Assembly (NCBI GenBank): GCA_019419725.1
Contig: DXZL01000021.1
Location: forward strand, 1 to 17,614
DNA from: Veillonella sp.
Lineage (GTDB): Bacteria > Bacillota > Negativicutes > Veillonellales > Veillonellaceae
Direction: 5' to 3'
DNA length: 17,614 nt
A model generated the notes under the pieces. That model was not told the origin of the DNA and did not search any database. It worked only from the letters and a program-made list of their open reading frames with translations. A program made the position numbers and the translations under genes. Shown here piece by piece: positions 12,790-17,614 of this stretch (the stretch's first letter is position 1; every line of letters starts with the position of its first letter).

Positions 12790-15558
12790 TTATTCTTCGA
12801 TGACCTCGACGATGATATCGTGGTCTTCAGATAATTTCTCTAATGTTTCTGCCAAGAGAGGATTGTTTCGCTCCTCTTCTGTCATATGCTCTGGATCCCA
12901 TGCGTATTCACGAGCTACCGTCACGCTATCGATAGGTGCGACCTCAATAGGTGCTTGTGAAAGCATAGCATGATCATCACTTTGATAAGGGGTTCCCTGT
13001 TGTTCGCCCCCATTAGACTTTGGGACAGCTTCTACCTCAATATGCGCACCGCTATCCATAGGGCGTTCTAAGACCTCCCCATCATCGCTAATAACAGTAA
13101 CACTATCTAACGGATGTGGTGGCATATCATCTAAGGATGATACATAGGATTCCTCCATATCATCTACAGGCACATCATCAAAGGAATGAACAGGAATATC
13201 ATCACCTTCAATAGAACCTGCTAGCGACTCGATAGGGATCTCTCCATCTGGAACCTGAGTAGACGGACTACCATCAAAGGATGTAATCGGCACATCTCCG
13301 CCAGATGTTTGACCTTCTGCTGAAGCAACTGTTGTACCTGTATTCACACTACTGCTAGCAGCATTGGCACCGCCCGTCTTCTTCGCTAAGAAGGCCAAAG
13401 CTGCCGCCTTTGCCGCATCTACCGCTGCAGAATCAGGCTTACTTGGTTGCTCATCAGTTGTAGGTCCACCATTAGGCGCCGTACCTGTAACAGTCTGCGG
13501 ACTAGCACCGTGAGATGCTTGACCACCTTGAGCACTCTTTTCATTCGCCCCTTGTGCATAGCTAGCGACTTGCGGAGAGGACGAATTTGTTAAGTCCATT
13601 TGTGTCGGCTGTGCTCCAGATGTTGTATGTACATCCACCATTGGCTCTTGTGGTCGTTGCGGCGCTTTTACTTGGTGTTGCGTCGTACTGCCAGAAGCCT
13701 TTTTATAGTCTTTGTAAACTTGTGTGAGGGCATCAACGATTTCTACATGTACCGGATAGCCCAGTGTATAGGTGAAAGCATCTGCTGCTTCTGCTAAGTT
13801 TACTTCGTTGGTCATTACATTGAGGTGCAATGTATTTTTGAAGGCCATAACAGCCTTGCTTTGATCTACGTATACAAGTTGACCTTGACCGATGACGGTA
13901 GAGGTCATATTGCGATTGCTATCCTTCAAGTATTTAATGACATTGGACTGTACATTGCGATACTCTTGAGCCGACAAGATTTGATCACTAATAATAGCCT
14001 GCGTACTAATACCTTTTTTACCACGACCTTTGGCTTGATTTCTAGCAGGTCGTTCTGGTGCACTGCTTGTACTTGGTGGCGCCATACCAACACCGCCCAT
14101 TGGAGGCGGAGCCATACCTACTCCATTCATAGGAGGCGGTGTACTACCTGGTGCACCCATAGGTGGAGGTGTCATGCCTACACTCGCAGGCGGTGGTGTC
14201 ATCCCCACTCCACTTGGAGGCGGCACAGTACCAACAGTACTATTTTGAGTACTACTCATGGAAGCATTCTGTACAGCAGCAGTATCTACAGAAACAAAAC
14301 TATTGGCATAACCACTTGATGGTCCAAAGGAATTAGCACCATAAGCAGGTGTAGTTGCGACAGCTGGGCCGCGTTGTTCTAATTGAGCCATGCGGTTCAA
14401 TAAATCGTTGCGTTCAGATCGTTCTGAAGACTCTAATGCATACACACGGTCTTCTAAGCTTTCATCAACAGAGCCTAATTTAGCACAAAGCACCAAAAGG
14501 CCCATTTCGATAATAGTTCGTGGATTATCCACTTGTTTTGCATCATTCATGATGGATTGCGCACTGCGCACATACTGGTTAAGCTCATTAAAATCGATGC
14601 TTTCAGCTTGAGCTAAAAACTCATCCTTAAAGGCATCGTATACCTTGAGCTCATCCGCATCAGCTGCGACCTTACCAACTAGTAAGGCCCGCACGTGCTG
14701 AATGAGGGCTTCCATAATCTGTGTCGCATCACGACCTTCTGCTAAGGCATCGTGGATATAGGTCAACAATTTAGGACCATCCCCGTTGCGCAACGCATCT
14801 AGGAAGTGAATAATCCATTCTTTGCTAACAAGACCGATCAATTCTTCTACTACTTGCGGCGTAATAGTACCTGTTGCCATACCGGCACATTGGTCTAAGA
14901 TACTCAACGCATCGCGCAAACCGCCGTCTGCATGGACGGCGATGAGCTGTGCTGCTGCAGGATCTAAGCCAAAGCCTTCCTTTTCCGCTACATAGGATAA
15001 ACGCTGTGCGATATCATCAGACGTAATGCGTCTGAAGGTATAGCGCTGACAACGAGACACGATAGTAACAGGCAATTTTTCAATTTCTGTGGTAGCAAAG
15101 ATAAACATAACGTGAGCCGGTGGCTCTTCAATAGTTTTTAAAAGTGCATTCCACGCTTCGGTCGTAAGCATGTGGGCTTCGTCGATGATGAACACCTTTT
15201 TACGGCCTTCAACCGGCATGAATTTGACGCTTTCACGAAGGGCACGCACCTCATCGATACCACGATTGGATGCAGCGTCGATTTCAAGAACGTCCATGGA
15301 CTGGCCACTCAAAATCGATTTACAAGCACTACACTCGTTACAAGGATGATCCGTTGGCCCATGTTCACAGTTAATAGCGCGTGCGAAAATCTTGGCCATA
15401 CTCGTCTTACCAGTCCCTCGCGGACCAGCAAACAAATACGCATGAGCTACCTTATCCTCGCGGATAGCGCGCATCAACGTATCAGACACCTGATGCTGAC
15501 CAACCACATCGGTAAACGTCTGCGGACGGTACTTACGATATGACGCAATATATGCCAT
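12790..15558 (-). CDS. dnaX: DNA polymerase III subunit gamma/tau, unusually long
   Basis: 922 residues, against about 560 in B. subtilis and 643 in E. coli. The clamp-loader ATPase is intact: RKYRPQTFTDVVGQ, Walker A GPRGTGKT (45-52), zinc Cys 64/73/76/79, Walker B IIDEAH (124-129), sensor-1 region and SRC (168-170). The helical collar runs to about 370. Then come a short heptad stretch (about 375-395), a Ser/Thr/Ala-rich linker and a proline-rich repeat region (about 445-497, repeats of GMxPPP). A folded C-terminal tau-like domain lies at about 510-620, and a low-complexity acidic tail follows to the end. Six A residues at 14019-14014, just after the proline-rich region, precede a -1 frame stop. 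Start ATG at 15558 with GGGGGTG; promoter at 15595. It heads the operon leading to ybaB and recR. Confidence 0.96.
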   Translation of the reverse strand: MAYIASYRKYRPQTFTDVVGQHQVSDTLMRAIREDKVAHAYLFAGPRGTGKTSMAKIFARAINCEHGPTDHPCNECSACKSILSGQSMDVLEIDAASNRGIDEVRALRESVKFMPVEGRKKVFIIDEAHMLTTEAWNALLKTIEEPPAHVMFIFATTEIEKLPVTIVSRCQRYTFRRITSDDIAQRLSYVAEKEGFGLDPAAAQLIAVHADGGLRDALSILDQCAGMATGTITPQVVEELIGLVSKEWIIHFLDALRNGDGPKLLTYIHDALAEGRDATQIMEALIQHVRALLVGKVAADADELKVYDAFKDEFLAQAESIDFNELNQYVRSAQSIMNDAKQVDNPRTIIEMGLLVLCAKLGSVDESLEDRVYALESSERSERNDLLNRMAQLEQRGPAVATTPAYGANSFGPSSGYANSFVSVDTAAVQNASMSSTQNSTVGTVPPPSGVGMTPPPASVGMTPPPMGAPGSTPPPMNGVGMAPPPMGGVGMAPPSTSSAPERPARNQAKGRGKKGISTQAIISDQILSAQEYRNVQSNVIKYLKDSNRNMTSTVIGQGQLVYVDQSKAVMAFKNTLHLNVMTNEVNLAEAADAFTYTLGYPVHVEIVDALTQVYKDYKKASGSTTQHQVKAPQRPQEPMVDVHTTSGAQPTQMDLTNSSSPQVASYAQGANEKSAQGGQASHGASPQTVTGTAPNGGPTTDEQPSKPDSAAVDAAKAAALAFLAKKTGGANAASSSVNTGTTVASAEGQTSGGDVPITSFDGSPSTQVPDGEIPIESLAGSIEGDDIPVHSFDDVPVDDMEESYVSSLDDMPPHPLDSVTVISDDGEVLERPMDSGAHIEVEAVPKSNGGEQQGTPYQSDDHAMLSQAPIEVAPIDSVTVAREYAWDPEHMTEEERNNPLLAETLEKLSEDHDIIVEVIEE

Positions 15559-15594
15559 TGGAACACCCCCTTTTTCCGAAAATTACAATACTTT

Positions 15595-15603
15595 ATTATA
15601 CCA
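15595..15603 (-). promoter_or_regulatory. Extended -10 promoter of the dnaX operon
   Basis: The minus strand reads TGGTATAAT (plus 15595-15603), an extended -10 with the TGn motif. No good -35 is seen 17 nt upstream, which is usual for extended -10 promoters. It lies 37 nt upstream of the dnaX ATG and downstream of the SRP RNA terminator. Confidence 0.65.
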
Positions 15604-15681
15604 TATTCACGGAAATCTTACTCATTTTATAGAGTTCTATCATTAATTTATACAACTCATTTCCCTCTATCAATGAGGCAT

Positions 15682-15705
15682 AAAAAAAGCGGCCCCATAG
15701 GCCGC
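15682..15705 (-). terminator. Terminator of the SRP RNA gene
   Basis: On the minus strand GCGGCC-(TATGGG)-GGCCGC-type hairpin arms (plus 15700-15705 and 15689-15694) are followed by seven T residues (15688-15682). It starts right after the closing helix of the RNA. Confidence 0.9.
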
Positions 15706-15847
15706 CTTGCAATATTCGATCACGACAGCCCCCGGGTTCCCCGTGGCACATGAAGGTTACCGCTTAGTGCTGCTACCTCTCAGTCCTGACACGATTCACA
15801 GGCCCCCATTGCACAGGCCCGAGAACTGCCATGATCCAATATTGCAA
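15706..15847 (-). ncRNA. ffs: Signal recognition particle RNA (4.5S/scRNA type)
   Basis: About 142 nt. The minus strand has the universal domain IV: GTCAGG, then ACT-GAGA-GGT with a GNRA tetraloop, then AGCAGC, which is the Ffh-binding hairpin. The two ends pair over a long helix: TTGCAATATT plus GATCATGGCAG at the 5' end with CTGTCGTGATC plus AATATTGCAA at the 3' end. A tenfold GGCCTGTGnA motif occurs twice in the 5' half. The 5' end at about 15847 agrees with the promoter at 15855-15883, and the 3' end meets the terminator at 15705. The gene lies just upstream of dnaX, as scr does in B. subtilis. Exact processed ends are not visible. Confidence 0.93.
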
Positions 15848-15854
15848 TACAAAT

Positions 15855-15883
15855 ATTATACATGAAAATACCTCCATAGTCAA
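15855..15883 (-). promoter_or_regulatory. Sigma-70-type promoter of the SRP RNA gene
   Basis: On the minus strand TTGACT (plus 15878-15883) and TATAAT (plus 15855-15860) are 17 nt apart, and the predicted start at about 15848 matches the RNA 5' end. The -35 and spacer lie inside the gltB terminator hairpin. Confidence 0.9.
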
Positions 15884-15899
15884 AGCTATAGAGGCATTT
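15866..15899 (-). terminator. Terminator hairpin of gltB overlapping the SRP RNA promoter
   Basis: On the minus strand AAATGCCTCTATAG (plus 15886-15899) pairs with CTATGGAGGTATTT (15866-15879) over 14 positions with two G-U pairs. The loop is CTTTGA, and TTTT follows. It lies 40 nt after the gltB stop. Confidence 0.75.
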
Positions 15900-15938
15900 C
15901 ATATGTCTTATCTAAAGGATATTCAGTTAGATTAGAAA

Positions 15939-17614
15939 TTATTTTGCATATTTTTCTTTAAATGCAGCTAATTGAGCTTCTTCCAAGGATAAGCCTTGTT
16001 CTTTATAGCGTTCAATAGCAGCGTGCATTTCTTCATATGCTACAGGTACAACTTTTGTAAATCTGTTTACAAAGTTATTCCAGTTTTCAAGGATGTGACG
16101 GCCTTTAGTGGAATTAGTGTGTAAAACGTGTTGTTCTACCAATTCTTTAATGCGTTTAAGGTCATCATTATTAGCAGGACGTAATTCTACGAGGCCTGTG
16201 TTTACATAGCGTTCATCGCAATCGAGGATGTACGCATAGCCACCGGACATACCTGCTGCGAAGTTACGGCCGATTTTGCCAAGTACAAGCACTTCGCCAC
16301 CAGTCATGTATTCACAACCATGGTCGCCTACACCTTCTACAACAGCTGTGATACCACTATTACGAACAGCGAAACGTTCACCAGCTACACCATTGATGTA
16401 GGATGTACCAGATGTAGCACCATAGAAGGCAACATTACCGATAAGGATGTTTTCGTCAGCTTCAAAGATGGATTTCTTAGGTGGATATACAGTGATAGTA
16501 CCACCGGATAAGCCTTTACCGAGGTAATCGTTTGCATCCCCTTCAAGTTCTAATGTCATACCTTTAGGAATGAAAGCACCGAAGGATTGACCAGCAGAAC
16601 CTTCAAAGTTTAACTTGATTGTGTTATCTGGCAAACCGCTTTCACCATAACGACGTGTTACCTCAGAACCAACCAAAGTACCTACTACACGGTTAATATT
16701 GTTGATAGCCAATTTAGCGCGAATAGGTTTTTGATCTTCAATAGCAGGACGACACATACGCAAGAGTTTGGACATATCCAATGTGCGTTCCAATTCGTGA
16801 TCTTGGTCAATCATATGCATATGACCTACAGATGCATCGATGTATGGGTGGAACAATACGCGTTTAAGGTCAACGCGAGACAATTTGAAGTTATCGTCTT
16901 GAGATTTTTGACGAACGAGATCGATACGACCTACGAGTTCAGCTACGGAGCGAATACCTAAGCGAGCCATGATTTCACGCAATTCACGAGCGATGAAGAT
17001 CATCAAGTTTTCTACATACTCAGGTTTACCTGTGAAACGAGCGCGCAATTTTTCATCTTGTGTAGCAACGCCGTAAGGGCATGTGTTGAGGTTACATACA
17101 CGAGCCATTTTACAGCCTACAGCAACGAGTGGCAATGTACCGAAACCGAATAACTCAGCACCAAGCATAGCAGCAACAGCTACGTCGAAGCCAGTCATCA
17201 ACTTGGAGTCTACTTCCAATTTAACGCGGTCACGCAATCTGTTGAGCATCAATGTTTGATGAGTTTCGGACAAACCTAATTCCCAAGGCACACCAGCATG
17301 TTTTACAGATGTACGACCTGCCGCACCTGTACCACCATCGTAACCAGAGATCAAGATATTATCTGCTTTTGCTTTCGCCACACCAGCAGCAATAGTACCA
17401 ACGCCTGCTTCAGATGTTAATTTAACGGAAATACGAGCATCTTTATTAACGCATTTCAAATCGTAAATCAACTCTGCCAAATCTTCGATGGAGTAAATAT
17501 CGTGATGTGGTGGTGGAGATACGAGCTCTACGCCTGGAGTGGAGTGACGAGCTTTACCGATTTCAGGATATACTTTTTTACCTGGTAATTGACCACCTTC
17601 ACCTGGTTTAGCAC
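15939..17614 (-). CDS. gltB: Glutamate synthase large subunit, C-terminal part (partial)
   Basis: 557 residues are visible; the frame is open to the right edge, so the start and the N-terminal amidotransferase domain lie outside. The enzyme makes glutamate from glutamine and 2-oxoglutarate. Visible parts in order: the end of the FMN/2-oxoglutarate-binding barrel (GKKVYPEIGKARHSTPG, VSPPPHHDIYSIEDLAELIYDLK in family order, then SGYDGGTGA), the Fe-S cluster Cys segment (CKMARVCNLNTCPYGVATQ), AELVGRIDL, and the C-terminal GXGXG beta-helix domain (GSAGQSFGAF, GKGLSGG, GNVAFYGATSG, AGMSGGYAYI). The protein ends with a short Lys/Glu-rich helix. The cofactor partner (NADPH small subunit or ferredoxin) cannot be told from here. 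It ends at its own hairpin, 15866-15899. Confidence 0.95.
   Translation of the reverse strand, partial: AKPGEGGQLPGKKVYPEIGKARHSTPGVELVSPPPHHDIYSIEDLAELIYDLKCVNKDARISVKLTSEAGVGTIAAGVAKAKADNILISGYDGGTGAAGRTSVKHAGVPWELGLSETHQTLMLNRLRDRVKLEVDSKLMTGFDVAVAAMLGAELFGFGTLPLVAVGCKMARVCNLNTCPYGVATQDEKLRARFTGKPEYVENLMIFIARELREIMARLGIRSVAELVGRIDLVRQKSQDDNFKLSRVDLKRVLFHPYIDASVGHMHMIDQDHELERTLDMSKLLRMCRPAIEDQKPIRAKLAINNINRVVGTLVGSEVTRRYGESGLPDNTIKLNFEGSAGQSFGAFIPKGMTLELEGDANDYLGKGLSGGTITVYPPKKSIFEADENILIGNVAFYGATSGTSYINGVAGERFAVRNSGITAVVEGVGDHGCEYMTGGEVLVLGKIGRNFAAGMSGGYAYILDCDERYVNTGLVELRPANNDDLKRIKELVEQHVLHTNSTKGRHILENWNNFVNRFTKVVPVAYEEMHAAIERYKEQGLSLEEAQLAAFKEKYAK

Noticed and set aside
13825..14319. 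Long plus-strand open frame opposite dnaX
   Set aside because: It is the reverse-strand shadow of the dnaX linker, with a Thr/His/Trp-rich composition and no family resemblance.

Overview
The window reads as a chromosomal segment of a low-to-mid-GC Firmicutes-lineage bacterium, most likely a Negativicute such as Veillonella. This is an inference. It rests on the SRP RNA-dnaX-ybaB-recR-bofA order known from Bacillus and relatives, on codon use, and on small exported proteins of a kind I associate with that group. No 16S rRNA or other species marker is present. Nearly every gene lies on the minus strand; the exceptions are the 3' end of a purine permease at the left edge and a cycA-like amino acid permease.

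Left part (1-3420). The C-terminus of an NCS2 purine permease ends at a strong terminator. Facing it is a minus-strand cluster of three related genes for exported proteins. Two have one copy of a shared ~140-residue domain and the third has two copies. I recognise no characterised function; the domain pattern loosely resembles DUF4367. The middle gene has lost its C-terminal tail through a 2-nt deletion relative to its neighbour.

Middle (3420-7900). There is a NimA-like pyridoxamine-phosphate-oxidase-fold protein, then a CycA-like D-Ala/D-Ser/Gly permease. The permease has a textbook promoter and a terminator-like hairpin in its leader. Next come a small exported protein with a possible YezG/DUF600-like domain and a manganese-type cation diffusion facilitator. 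Several sigma-70-type promoters with 17-nt spacers and several rho-independent terminators can be read directly.

Right part (7900-17614). A tightly packed minus-strand DNA-maintenance operon runs dnaX, ybaB, recR, a BofA-family gene, a UvrD-like helicase and an RluA-type pseudouridine synthase, with gaps of -1 to 50 nt. The helicase carries a DnaQ-like 3'-5' exonuclease inserted into its 2B region. The synthase contains an unusual ~49-residue insertion whose DNA is a cluster of eight same-orientation DnaA boxes, mostly at 21-bp spacing. Upstream of dnaX lies a compact SRP RNA gene with its own promoter and terminator; that promoter overlaps the terminator hairpin of the glutamate synthase gene gltB, which runs off the right edge.

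The most striking signals are the intragenic DnaA-box array (8093-8228), the helicase/exonuclease fusion, the secreted paralogue family, and the leader hairpin of the cycA-like gene.
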